In this document: piece after piece, positions 1 through 7,957 of the stretch
How the letters are laid out: each line of letters opens with the position of its first letter
Position numbering within the stretch: position 1 is the stretch's first letter
Assembly (NCBI GenBank): GCA_965197575.1
Contig: OZ240214.1
Location: 1,054,001-1,118,000, forward strand
Source: VXOI01 sp965197575
Lineage (GTDB): Bacteria; Chloroflexota; Dehalococcoidia; Lucifugimonadales; UBA3495
Length of the DNA: 64,000 bases
Direction: 5' to 3'
The notes under the pieces: generated by a model
Databases searched by the model: none
What the model saw: the letters and a program-made list of their open reading frames with translations, nothing else
What the model was told of the DNA's origin: nothing
Position numbers and translations under genes: made by a program

Positions 1-72
1 GTAGGAACCCAGCCAGCCGCCGACGGCGTCCAGATCGACCCCGTAGGCGCATAGAATCTGCTTATCCGGCAT
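1..72 (-). CDS. N-terminal fragment of a probable polysaccharide deacetylase-family protein
   Basis: Only the first 24 codons are inside the window; the gene runs off the left edge. The ATG at 72 is preceded on the minus strand by a purine-rich GGGAGAG ribosome site. The peptide contains YGVDLDAVGGWLGSY, which resembles from memory the start of a polysaccharide/peptidoglycan deacetylase (NodB-like) subfamily in which an early Asp helps bind metal. The match rests on one short stretch, so the family is a tentative call; the existence of a gene start here is better supported than its function. Confidence 0.5.
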   Translation of the reverse strand, partial: MPDKQILCAYGVDLDAVGGWLGSY

Positions 73-193
73 ACGCTCTTCTCTCCCTTGGTATGTCACC
101 ATTCTTCGTTTGAATCAGGATTCCCAAGATGCCCACCGCCCGGAATCTCTGTTATTCTAGGCATCGAATTTGATCGAGGGGAGGGCAGAGTAG

Positions 194-664
194 ATGCGAG
201 CAGGACTGACCGCCGGGGCGTTGACCGCCATCGTAGCCGTGCTGGTCTCATTGCCGTTGCATTCCCCTCTGGATAACGTCTTCAACAGCGCCACTGTGGC
301 CATCGCCACGCTGGTCGTCGGCGTTGCCGCTGGCCTGCTCTGGGGACGGCCCCGCGGCGGCCTGGTCCTCTACGCGGGTGCGCTGAGCGCAGCCTTGGCG
401 GTAACGATTGCCGTGATGGCCGTCGGCTCACTCTGGCTGGACCGGCTGGCCTCGTTCGGCATACCGCTGGCGGTGATCGCCTTCGCGGGCGCGGGAGCGC
501 TCACCCCGGTCGCCGCCCGGTTGGCCCCCGCCCGCTGGGCTACCTTGCTGGCGGCAATAGCGGTGGTGGCGGCGTTGGCCCTCGGCATCGGCCTCGCCGG
601 ACAGGGCGACGCCCCCAGCGGCAAGCTCACCATCCCCCCGCGCTCTGGGGTTCCGGCACCCTAG
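194..664 (+). CDS. Small multi-pass membrane protein, unknown function
   Basis: A 156-residue, very hydrophobic protein with about five predicted membrane spans (roughly residues 5-22, 33-51, 55-80, 88-105 and 115-137) and a short polar, Pro-rich C-terminal tail. The ATG at 194 follows GAGGGGAGGG, a strong ribosome site. It ends 7 bases before the stop of the convergent oxidoreductase gene. No recognisable family motif is visible, so no function is assigned. Confidence 0.65.
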   Translation: MRAGLTAGALTAIVAVLVSLPLHSPLDNVFNSATVAIATLVVGVAAGLLWGRPRGGLVLYAGALSAALAVTIAVMAVGSLWLDRLASFGIPLAVIAFAGAGALTPVAARLAPARWATLLAAIAVVAALALGIGLAGQGDAPSGKLTIPPRSGVPAP

Positions 665-671
665 TCGCCCC

Positions 672-1769
672 CTAATTGCCGGTTGCCACTGCCCTGGCTT
701 CGTCCGACGACCGGCGCACCGAGTCGATGAAGTGGTGCAGGTCGAGTGCGGTGTCGAAGTCCGGCTGGCGTTCGCCCTCGCCCCGGATGGCCTCGCCGAA
801 CATATAGTAAAGCTGGCCGACGTTGTAGGGAGCGCCGTTGGGCATTCCTTCCAGCACGAACCGGTGATCGGCCGAGATGGACAGCTCCTCCAGCGTGTCT
901 CCGCCTCGCGCACCCTCCAGCTTTACCGGGCCCAGCTGGGGCGAGTCCTCGGAGGTGGCCATCAGCGTGCCTTCCCGCCCGTAGACCTCCAGCTTGTAGC
1001 CGCTTCCGGCCCAAGGGATGCTGGCGACGTGGGCCGAGACCACTGCCCCGTTTTCCAGCCGCCCGCTGATCAGGATGTTGTCCGGCGCGGTGACGTCGAG
1101 GTACTGCTCGGTGTCGGTCTCGAACCACTGGTCGCATTGGGTGGAAACGATGGTGGAGACTTGGGCGAAGTCGCCCACCACGAAGCGCAGGGCGTCGATG
1201 GAATGGCCGGTGGCGATGGTCAGGGTATTCGCGCCCAACTCGTCGTCGCGCTGCCAGGTGCGCCCCGACGGCCGCTCCAGCACACCGCCCCGGACCAGCT
1301 TCATCGAGCACGACATAATCTCGCCGACGTAGCCCTCCTCGACCAGCTGCTTCATCTGCAACACCGCCGGCGCGGCACGAGCTTGCAGGCCCACGACCGC
1401 CTTGACGCCGTTGGCGCGGGCCAGGTCGGCCAGTTCCTGGGCTTCTTCGGTAGTGCGGCCCAGGGGCCACTCGGTGAAAACGTGCTTGCCGGCGTTGAGG
1501 GCGTCCTTGGTGATCTCGTAGTGGGCCGGAACGCGCAGGACCACGGCCACGGCGTCGATCTCCGGGTGGGCCAGCATCTCGCGGTAGTCGTCGAAGGCCA
1601 AGCGGGCGCCGAACTGCCGCTGCGACTCGGTGGCCGTCTCCATGCGGGTGGTACACACGCCGGTAAGCTCGAACTCCGGGCTGGCCATGATGGCCGGCAG
1701 ATGGGAGCGGTGGGCCCAGCCCACAGTGGGACTTGCGCCGATGATTCCAAGCCGAATCCTGTCAGCCAT
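672..1769 (-). CDS. Gfo/Idh/MocA-family NAD(P)-dependent oxidoreductase
   Basis: 365 residues, the usual length for the family. The N-terminal Rossmann fold begins with GIIGASPTVGWAHRSH (residues 9-24), a dinucleotide-binding loop of the Gal80-like branch. The family motif that is usually EKP reads EWP (TEWPLGRTTEEA, near residue 100), which is also seen in Gal80-like members and removes the lysine often involved in catalysis. The C-terminal half is the alpha/beta substrate domain. Such proteins oxidise or reduce sugars and cyclitols, or act as sugar sensors; the substrate cannot be read from the sequence. It stands alone between convergent and divergent neighbours. Confidence 0.85.
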   Translation of the reverse strand: MADRIRLGIIGASPTVGWAHRSHLPAIMASPEFELTGVCTTRMETATESQRQFGARLAFDDYREMLAHPEIDAVAVVLRVPAHYEITKDALNAGKHVFTEWPLGRTTEEAQELADLARANGVKAVVGLQARAAPAVLQMKQLVEEGYVGEIMSCSMKLVRGGVLERPSGRTWQRDDELGANTLTIATGHSIDALRFVVGDFAQVSTIVSTQCDQWFETDTEQYLDVTAPDNILISGRLENGAVVSAHVASIPWAGSGYKLEVYGREGTLMATSEDSPQLGPVKLEGARGGDTLEELSISADHRFVLEGMPNGAPYNVGQLYYMFGEAIRGEGERQPDFDTALDLHHFIDSVRRSSDEARAVATGN

Positions 1770-1911
1770 GATTGCACCCCTCGTAAATTGTGGGTTCGAT
1801 GATAGTGGGATTGATTTCCGGCGCCTGCCGGTACTATAGTCATTCTAACGCAAGTCATCCAATCGTACCGAGACTGGCGCACTCACCCAAAAGCGCACCC
1901 GGAGGCGTGTT

Positions 1912-2034
1912 ATGCGAAGAATACTGATACCGTTGGTTTTCGTGGTGTTGCTGACCATCGCGGCGGTCATGCCCGTCACCGCTGGGAGTGGGACGCCGGT
2001 AAACGAACACGTAGGTTGCGACTACAGCACGTAA
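1912..2034 (+). CDS. Tiny putative exported peptide (40 residues)
   Basis: A short frame with ATG at 1912 and GGAGG 6 bases upstream. The peptide starts MRRILIPLVFVVLLTIAAV, a textbook signal peptide (basic start, hydrophobic core, then TAG as a likely cleavage site near residue 25), leaving about 15 mature residues with one Cys. It is followed by the palindrome at 2071-2108, which could terminate it. It might instead be the remnant of a longer secreted protein. No homologue is recognised. Confidence 0.4.
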   Translation: MRRILIPLVFVVLLTIAAVMPVTAGSGTPVNEHVGCDYST

Positions 2035-2070
2035 GTGGCCGGGGCATACACCGGGGCATATATAGGAGAA

Positions 2071-2108
2071 ACAACGTAGGGGCGATTCTTGAATCGCCCC
2101 TACGTTGT
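2071..2108. repeat. Perfect 18-bp-arm palindrome, probable bidirectional terminator
   Basis: An 18-base arm (2071-2088) and its exact reverse complement (2091-2108) are separated by two T residues; the core reads GTAGGGGCGATTC. It lies between the stop of the tiny exported peptide (plus strand) and the stop of glnA (minus strand). It is followed by TTTT on the plus side and TTTC on the minus side, so it may end transcription in both directions. The GTAGGGGC...GCCCCTAC form recurs in variant form at 13439-13461 and near 63331, suggesting a dispersed repeat family. Confidence 0.75.
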
Positions 2109-2134
2109 TTTGCGCTGCGGTTTCTGGGAATGGG

Positions 2135-3472
2135 TTACAGGATCGGGAGGTAACGGGCGATCTCGTAGTCGGTCACGCTGGCGCGGTAATCTTCCCACTC
2201 CAGCTTCTTGTTCTGTATGAAGCTCTGGTGGATGTGGTCGCCGAGGGCCTCCCTCAGCAATTCGCTGTCCTCGGCCAAGGTGATGGCCTCGCCGAGGCTG
2301 CTGGGCAGGGTCTTGATGCCCAACGCCGCCCGCCGCGCTTCGGACATTTCGAATACGTTGTCGGGCAACTCCGGCTGGATCGGATAGTCCTCTTCGACCC
2401 CCTTGATGCCGGCGGTCAACAGCACGCTGAAGGCCAGGTACGGGTTGCAGGCCGGGTCCGGGGCGCGGTATTCGACCCGCATCGAGCTTTCGTAGCCCGG
2501 CTTGAAGGCGGGCACGCGGACCAGGTCGGCGCGGTTCAGGTGCGCCCAAGAAACGTAGACGGGGGCCTCGTAGCCGGGCACCAATCGCTTGTAGGAATTG
2601 ACCCACTGGTTCGTCACCAGGGTTATCTCCGGCGCGTGATGCAACAGCCCGGCGATGAACTTCTTGCCTACTTCGGACAGATAATGCTCGTCGTCCGCGT
2701 CGTAAAAAGCGTTGCGCTCCCCGCGGAATAGCGACTGGTGTACGTGCATCCCCGATCCGTTGATTCCGGCCACCGGCTTGGGCATGAACGAGGCATAGGC
2801 GTCGCGGCTCTGGGCCAACTCCTTTATCACCAGCTTGGCCGTGATCACGCTATCGGCCATGGCCAGCGCGTCGGTGTACTGGAGGTCGATCTCATGCTGG
2901 CTGGGGGCGGCTTCGTGGTGGGAATACTTGACCGGCACCCCCATCTCGGCCAGATTGAGCACAGTGTCCCGCCGGAGGTCGCTGGAGGGTTGGCTGGAAA
3001 GCTGGTCGAAGTAGCCCCCGCGGTCGAGAAGCTCGGGGTTGTCGCTGCTCTTCAGGTAGAAAAACTCCAGTTCGGTGCCGACGTAGTAGGTATAGCCGAG
3101 GCGGGCCAGCCGCTCCAGGTTGCGCTTGAGGGCGGCGCGGGGGTCGCCAGCAAAGACCTCGCCCCGGGGCCGGCGGATGTCGCAGAACATACGGGCCACG
3201 GCGTTGCGCTGCGGCCGCCAAGGCAACAGGGTGAAGGTGTTGGGGTCGGGGAAAGCGCGCATGTCGCTTTCGTCGATTCGCGCGAAACCCTCGATGGCCG
3301 ACCCGTCGAAACCGACGCCCTGCTGGATGGCGTCGTTGAGATCGTCGACGTTGATGGCAAAGCCCTTCAGGTTGCCGAGGATGTCTGGGAACCACAGGCG
3401 AATGAACTTCACGTCGGCGTCCTGCGCCGCCTGAAGTACGTATTCCCGGGCCGCGGGATCGTGACCGTTCAT
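2135..3472 (-). CDS. glnA: Glutamine synthetase type I
   Basis: 445 residues, the length of the shorter GS-I alpha type. It catalyses ATP-dependent ammonia assimilation onto glutamate in the cytoplasm. Visible signatures are the N-terminal beta-grasp region with GFDGSAIEGF (residues 53-62), the metal-site segment YVGTELEFFYL, the HHEAAPSQHEID segment, GSGMHVHQSL, and the substrate-binding RVEYRAPDPACNPYLAF. The adenylylation-loop tyrosine context of the longer GS-I beta enzymes (NLYDLP) is not seen. ATG at 3472 has GGAGAGA upstream. It lies downstream of the two tRNAs but is separated from them by a terminator, so it should have its own promoter. Confidence 0.97.
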   Translation of the reverse strand: MNGHDPAAREYVLQAAQDADVKFIRLWFPDILGNLKGFAINVDDLNDAIQQGVGFDGSAIEGFARIDESDMRAFPDPNTFTLLPWRPQRNAVARMFCDIRRPRGEVFAGDPRAALKRNLERLARLGYTYYVGTELEFFYLKSSDNPELLDRGGYFDQLSSQPSSDLRRDTVLNLAEMGVPVKYSHHEAAPSQHEIDLQYTDALAMADSVITAKLVIKELAQSRDAYASFMPKPVAGINGSGMHVHQSLFRGERNAFYDADDEHYLSEVGKKFIAGLLHHAPEITLVTNQWVNSYKRLVPGYEAPVYVSWAHLNRADLVRVPAFKPGYESSMRVEYRAPDPACNPYLAFSVLLTAGIKGVEEDYPIQPELPDNVFEMSEARRAALGIKTLPSSLGEAITLAEDSELLREALGDHIHQSFIQNKKLEWEDYRASVTDYEIARYLPIL

Positions 3473-3512
3473 CGTCTCTCTCCTGGCAGGCCACTGGCCT
3501 TCTCGCTTGACG

Positions 3513-3537
3513 AAAAGCCCCCGGACTATCCGGGGGC
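3513..3537 (-). terminator. Rho-independent terminator of the tRNA pair
   Basis: On the minus strand a perfect 9-bp GC-rich stem (3537-3529 with 3525-3517, arm GCCCCCGGA) and a 3-base loop are followed by TTTT. It lies about 30 bases downstream of tRNA-Arg and upstream of the glnA start. Confidence 0.85.
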
Positions 3538-3565
3538 CCGTGATTGGCTATCTTGGTTTAGGATA

Positions 3566-3641
3566 TGGCGCGCCCGGCAGGACTTGAACCCGCAACCCCT
3601 GGGTCCGAAGCCCAGTGCTCTGTCCATTGAGCTACAGGCGC
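3566..3641 (-). tRNA. tRNA-Arg (anticodon TCG), CCA encoded
   Basis: Folds as a full cloverleaf: acceptor GCGCCTG pairs with CGGGCGC, the anticodon stem CTGGG/CCCAG carries loop CTTCGGA, and the T arm contains GGTTCAAGTCC. The discriminator base is G (3569) and the 3' CCA is encoded (3568-3566). It is the second gene of a two-tRNA transcript behind tRNA-His. Confidence 0.96.
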
Positions 3642-3651
3642 GTATGATTTT

Positions 3652-3728
3652 TGGGGCGAGCGACGGGGTTCGAACCCGTGATCTCCTGTGCCACAGACAG
3701 GCGCCTTAACCACTCGGCTACGCTCGCC
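3652..3728 (-). tRNA. tRNA-His (anticodon GTG), CCA encoded
   Basis: Cloverleaf with acceptor GCGAGCG/CGCTCGC, anticodon stem CCTGT/ACAGG with loop CTGTGGC, and T loop GGTTCGAACCC. It has the histidine hallmark of an extra 5' G (G-1, at 3728) facing a C73 discriminator (3655). CCA is encoded at 3654-3652. Ten bases separate it from tRNA-Arg. Confidence 0.96.
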
Positions 3729-3782
3729 ACGGAAACCCCGGCGCGGTCAACGACCCCAACCCGGCGCTTCACGCCTCTCCCC

Positions 3783-4049
3783 CTAAGTGAATTTCAGAAT
3801 GGTGATGGTGAGCCCGAATCCAACGCCCATAGTACCGACGGTCCAGCGGAGCAATCGCAACTCCACGGCAGCAATGTAGGCCCTCACGTTGGCGACGTCG
3901 ACCCTGACGTTGGCAATGTCGGTTTCAACCCTGGCAATATCGGACTTGGTGGCTAGAAACTCGTAAACCGCTTCGAGACGGCTAAAACGCGGCTCGAAAT
4001 CTGCTATAGTTTGTCTCGCCAATGGAATACCCCCAATCGTTGCTGCCAA
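3783..4049 (-). CDS. Small coiled-coil protein with C-terminal membrane anchor
   Basis: 88 residues from a TTG at 4049 (a second TTG at 4022 would remove nine). Residues about 18-62 form a heptad-rich helix with the internal repeat IANVRVDVANVR, and residues about 66-86 are a single hydrophobic span at the extreme C-terminus. This tail-anchored shape is shared by proteins at 16603-16998 and 43106-43396. Ribosome site is weak; a TATACT hexamer just upstream could indicate a near-leaderless message. Function unknown. Confidence 0.55.
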   Translation of the reverse strand: MAATIGGIPLARQTIADFEPRFSRLEAVYEFLATKSDIARVETDIANVRVDVANVRAYIAAVELRLLRWTVGTMGVGFGLTITILKFT

Positions 4050-4252
4050 AGAAAGTATACCACAAGAGCCTCGGGTTTCATGCAGGCAGTCCCGGTCGCC
4101 GCCTGACTAGGCCGCGCTTTCCGGGTTCAGCGCTTCACAAAATGTTCACACATTGGAAGCATACTGGCAGAGTAAGAACTAGCCGGCAATTGTAAGACGG
4201 GCTCCGCAACCCCACGCTGGGCTTTCTGCGGAGACGGGCGCGCGCATTCTGA

Positions 4253-4282
4253 TTGAAATAGTGCCAGTGGGTTATCTACAAT
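4253..4282 (+). promoter_or_regulatory. Sigma70-type promoter of the peptide ABC operon
   Basis: TTGAAA (4253-4258), an 18-base spacer and TACAAT (4277-4282). Transcription would start near 4290, which rules out the upstream in-frame ATG at 4281 and supports translation from 4332. Confidence 0.6.
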
Positions 4283-4331
4283 GACTAAAACCCATCCGTC
4301 TCAGGTGTCCCTCGGGACCAGGGAAATCGAA

Positions 4332-6020
4332 ATGAAATTGAGTCCAGTGCTTCTCCTTGTGGGAATCCTGCTCTTGGTTGTCATGGGCGCAACGGCCTGC
4401 TCCGGCTCGGACGAGCCCGCGACAGCCACTCCGGCGCCAACCGCGGAGCCAGCCACCCCGGAAGCTACGGCGGCCCCGGCTTCGTCCGAGGATGAAGAAG
4501 GGAGTGGCGTAGATACGGGGCGGTTCGTGAGGCTGTACGTCGACCCGCCGACTCTTGACCCCCACTTGACTACTGACGCTACCTCCGCCGAGATCATCGT
4601 CGAAGTGTTCGGCGGACTGATGACCATCGACAAAGACTTGAACGTCGTACCTGATTTGGCCGAAAACGTAGACGTCAGCGACGACGGCCGCATCTACACC
4701 TTCCGGTTGAGAAGGGACGTCCAGTTCCACGACGGCAAGCCCGTAACCGCGGAGGATGTCCGCTGGTCTCTGGAGCGCGTGACCAACCCGCTGACCGAGT
4801 CGCCGGTCGTGGACCAGTACCTGGGAGACATCGTAGGCGTCAAGGAGAAGCTGAACGGCGACGCCCTCACCATCTCCGGCGTGAAGGTGGTCGATGAGTA
4901 CACCATCGAGATCACCATCGACGAGGCTAAGTCCTATTTCCTGGCTAAGATGACCTATCCCACCGGGTTCGTGCTGGACCGGGAGAACGTCGAGGCCAAC
5001 CCCAAGCGGTGGTTCCGCGAGCCCAACGGCACCGGCCCCTTCCGGCTCACCGAGTACAAGGTGGGCGAGACTATGGTGCTGACCCGGAACGAGAATTATC
5101 ATTTGGGCGCGCCCAAGCTGCGCGAGGTGGAGTTCATCCTCAGCGGCGGCACGTCAATGCTCATGTACGAGAACGACGAGATCCACATTTCCGGCATCAG
5201 CCTGGCCGATCTCGACCGCATCAAGGACCCTTCCAGCGACCTGCACGGCGAACTCCGGGAGGCCCCGCCGGCCTTCAGCGTCAACTACATCGGGCTGAAC
5301 GTAAACGAGCCGCCTCTGGACGACGTCAAAGTCCGGCAGGCGTTGAACCTGGCCATCGATAAACAGGAGATCGCCACCATCGTCTTGGGCGATCTCGTGG
5401 TGCCGGCCAAGGGCATTTTGCCGCCGGGGTTCCCCGGCTTCAGCGACGAGGTGCAGGGGTTCCAGTTCGATCCGGTGCGCGCAAAAACTCTTCTGGAGGA
5501 ATCCAAGTACGGCGGCGACCTGGAGAACCTGCCGCCCATAACCATCACCACTCCCGGCAGCTTCGGCGCCAACGTCAGCCTGGACATGGAAGTGGTGCTC
5601 CAGATGTGGGAGCGCAACCTGGGAATCACCGCGGAGTTCCAGCAGACCGAGTTCGCCACCTTCCTGAAGGACCTGCACAAGCGGCGCTTCCAGATGTTCG
5701 ACATCGGCTGGATCGCCGACTACCCCGACCCGGAGAACTTCCTGGATCTGCTCTTCCACAGCGAGAGCAGCAACAATCACACGAATTACAGCAACCCGAT
5801 AGTGGACGACCTGTTGATGCAGGCCCGGGTCGAGACCGACGAAACCGCCCGCTTCGCCCTTTACCACGAAGTCGAGCAGCAGATTTTGGACGACGCCCCG
5901 TGGATTCCCTTGTGGTACAGCGGGGAGCGCCACCTGCTGATCAAACCCAACGTCCAAGACTATTTCATCACTCCGCTGACGGTCCCCCGCCTCAGACACG
6001 TCTATTTGACGGACGAATAG
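4332..6020 (+). CDS. Peptide/oligopeptide ABC transporter, substrate-binding lipoprotein
   Basis: 562 residues from the ATG at 4332, chosen because it has AGGGA upstream, starts a signal peptide, and lies downstream of the promoter. The signal peptide ends at a lipobox-like GATAC, so the protein should be lipid-anchored outside the membrane. A Thr/Pro/Ala/Glu-rich linker follows, then an SBP_bac_5 fold (DppA/OppA type): the region with PPTLDPHLTTDATS, the YTFRLRRDVQFHDG motif and the NGTGPFRLTEYKVGE segment. It captures peptides or other substrates for the two permeases directly downstream. Substrate specificity cannot be read. Confidence 0.93.
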   Translation: MKLSPVLLLVGILLLVVMGATACSGSDEPATATPAPTAEPATPEATAAPASSEDEEGSGVDTGRFVRLYVDPPTLDPHLTTDATSAEIIVEVFGGLMTIDKDLNVVPDLAENVDVSDDGRIYTFRLRRDVQFHDGKPVTAEDVRWSLERVTNPLTESPVVDQYLGDIVGVKEKLNGDALTISGVKVVDEYTIEITIDEAKSYFLAKMTYPTGFVLDRENVEANPKRWFREPNGTGPFRLTEYKVGETMVLTRNENYHLGAPKLREVEFILSGGTSMLMYENDEIHISGISLADLDRIKDPSSDLHGELREAPPAFSVNYIGLNVNEPPLDDVKVRQALNLAIDKQEIATIVLGDLVVPAKGILPPGFPGFSDEVQGFQFDPVRAKTLLEESKYGGDLENLPPITITTPGSFGANVSLDMEVVLQMWERNLGITAEFQQTEFATFLKDLHKRRFQMFDIGWIADYPDPENFLDLLFHSESSNNHTNYSNPIVDDLLMQARVETDETARFALYHEVEQQILDDAPWIPLWYSGERHLLIKPNVQDYFITPLTVPRLRHVYLTDE

Positions 6021-6035
6021 GGGCCGCCGCCAGCC

Positions 6036-6983
6036 GTGGGCGCATACATCCTCCGGCGGCTGCTCTGGCTGCCGGTAATCCTGCTCATCGTCTCCTTCAT
6101 TACTTTCATATTGGGCCGTTTCGGGCCAGGGGACCCGGTCGAGGTCCTGATGGGCCAGCACTCGAACCCGCGCGTCGTGGAGCGCATCCGGGAGCAGCGG
6201 GGACTCAACGACAACATCTTCGTGCAGTACGGCCGCTACCTGAAGAACGTCACCCGCGGCGACTTCGGTGAGAGCTACAAGTACCGCGGCCGCACTGTAG
6301 CCGAGCTGCTCAAGAAGAAGATGTGGGTCTCGGCCCAACTCAACATCGCCGCGTTGCTGCTCTCGGTCTCCCTCGGAGTGACGGTCGGGGTTTTCGCGGC
6401 AGTCAAGCAGGGGACGGCGTGGGACACCGCCGCGGTGACGTTCACGCTGGCCGGGCAGTCGATACCGATCTTTCTTAGCGCCCCGGTCCTTCTGATCGTG
6501 TTTGCTTTGAAGTTGGACGTCCTGCCCACCCACGGCTGGGGAGGGTTCTTCGATACCCGGATCATCCTGCCGGCCATCGCTATGGGCGTGCCCGGCGTGG
6601 CCATCATCACCCGGCTAACCCGTGCCAGCACGCTGGAGGTCATCAATCAAGACTACATCCGCACCGCGCGGGCCAAGGGTCTGTCCGAGTTCCTGGTGAG
6701 AAGGCGGCACATTCTGCGCAACGCATTGATTCCGGTGGTCACCTCCCTGGGCTTTTCCTTGGCCGGAATAGCCTTCACGTCCTTCATAGTGGAAATTTTC
6801 TTCGGCATACCGGGCGTCGGCAACCTCTTCATCGAAGCGATCTTCGCCAGGGACTACCCGATCATAGACGCGGTCTTGCTGGTCGGCACCACCATGTTCG
6901 TGATGGCCAACCTGATCGTGGACCTGGTGTACCCGGTGTTGGACCCCCGGATACGGCTGGGCGCCAGCTATGCTGCGAACTGA
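6036..6983 (+). CDS. Peptide ABC transporter permease, DppB type
   Basis: 315 residues from GTG 6036, 15 bases after the binding-protein stop. It has the DppB architecture: an N-terminal span (9-28), an extracytoplasmic region with the RGLNDNIFVQYGRYL segment, and five further spans (about 100-122, 140-160, 177-194, 235-255, 278-300). The EAA loop that contacts the ATPase is at residues 208-232 (IRTARAKGLSEFLVRRRHIL). Its end overlaps the next gene by 14 bases, indicating translational coupling. Confidence 0.94.
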   Translation: MGAYILRRLLWLPVILLIVSFITFILGRFGPGDPVEVLMGQHSNPRVVERIREQRGLNDNIFVQYGRYLKNVTRGDFGESYKYRGRTVAELLKKKMWVSAQLNIAALLLSVSLGVTVGVFAAVKQGTAWDTAAVTFTLAGQSIPIFLSAPVLLIVFALKLDVLPTHGWGGFFDTRIILPAIAMGVPGVAIITRLTRASTLEVINQDYIRTARAKGLSEFLVRRRHILRNALIPVVTSLGFSLAGIAFTSFIVEIFFGIPGVGNLFIEAIFARDYPIIDAVLLVGTTMFVMANLIVDLVYPVLDPRIRLGASYAAN

Positions 6984-7938
6984 CGCCGAAAACCTGTCGA
7001 CGTTCAGCCCGGCGCAGCGGGGCCGAAGCTACTGGGCTATCTCGCTGCGCCGTCTGCTCCGTAAGAAGGTGGGTGTCGGGTGCTTAACCGTAATCTTCCT
7101 GATGTACGGCTCCGGCATCTTCGCGCCGCTGGTCACCCCGTATGGCTACAACGACCAAAATCTCTCCATCGTCAAGCAGGGGCCTAGCCTTCAGCACCCC
7201 TTCGGCACCGACCGGCTGGGGCGGGACATTTTGACCCGGGTGATTTATGGCCTTCGGACTACGGTCATCCTGACCGTGGTCACGCTGGCCACCGGCAGCC
7301 TGGCGTTGGGCGTGTTTCTGGGCCTGATTGCAGGCTATTTCGGCCGGTGGATCGACACCGCGGTGATGCGCGTCGGCGAGATTACGTCGGCCTTCCCCGA
7401 CTTGTTCCTGGTGTTGATCATCGTGTACACAGTCAAGCCACCGATGGTTGCTTGGCTGCGGGGCGTGGAGGGGTTCCTGGGCGTGGACATAGTGCGGCTC
7501 GGAATCGCCGACTACGCGGTGTTGGGGTTGGCGCTGTCGATATTCTCGTGGTTCGGCATGGCCCGGCTGGTGCGGGGCCAAGTGCTGCAAAACCGGGAGG
7601 AGCAGTACGTGGACGCGGCCCGCGCCATCGGCGTCGGCACCCCGCGGCTGTTGCTGCGTCACATCCTGCCCAACGTGATGGGGCCGGTGATTGTGACCGT
7701 ATCGGCGGGCCTGGGGGCGGTCGCGGGCACGGAAATCTTCTTGAGCTTCCTGGGCATCGGGATTCAGCCGCCGGTGCCCAGCCTCGGTCTGATGATCTAC
7801 GAGAACGGCAGCATCTCGGTGCTGCGGACCGATTCCCACCTGTTGCTGTTCCCGGTGGGGACTCTGGGAGTGCTCCTGTTCACCTTCAGCCTGCTGGGCG
7901 ATGCGGTGTACGATTCCTTCAACCCACGGGCGCGCTGA
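6970..7938 (+). CDS. Peptide ABC transporter permease, DppC type
   Basis: 322 residues. The start overlaps the preceding permease gene. It contains the DppC hallmark HPFGTDRLGRDILTRVIYG after the first span, and the EAA loop YVDAARAIGVGTPRLLLRHI near residues 213-232. Together with 4332-7938 it makes the membrane part of one importer. No DppD/DppF ATPase genes follow: the next gene is convergent. The importer must therefore use ATPases encoded elsewhere. Confidence 0.94.
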   Translation: MLRTDAENLSTFSPAQRGRSYWAISLRRLLRKKVGVGCLTVIFLMYGSGIFAPLVTPYGYNDQNLSIVKQGPSLQHPFGTDRLGRDILTRVIYGLRTTVILTVVTLATGSLALGVFLGLIAGYFGRWIDTAVMRVGEITSAFPDLFLVLIIVYTVKPPMVAWLRGVEGFLGVDIVRLGIADYAVLGLALSIFSWFGMARLVRGQVLQNREEQYVDAARAIGVGTPRLLLRHILPNVMGPVIVTVSAGLGAVAGTEIFLSFLGIGIQPPVPSLGLMIYENGSISVLRTDSHLLLFPVGTLGVLLFTFSLLGDAVYDSFNPRAR

Positions 7939-7957
7939 GCTTTTCCGTCGCCCCCGG

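Noticed and set aside
732..1802. 356-codon plus-strand open frame over the Gfo/Idh/MocA gene
   Set aside because: It lies opposite a well-supported gene and its translation lacks any domain pattern; it is an artefact of high GC.
4281..4331. Upstream in-frame ATG for the peptide-binding protein
   Set aside because: It lies in the -10 box of the promoter and would bury the signal peptide; ATG 4332 has a ribosome site.
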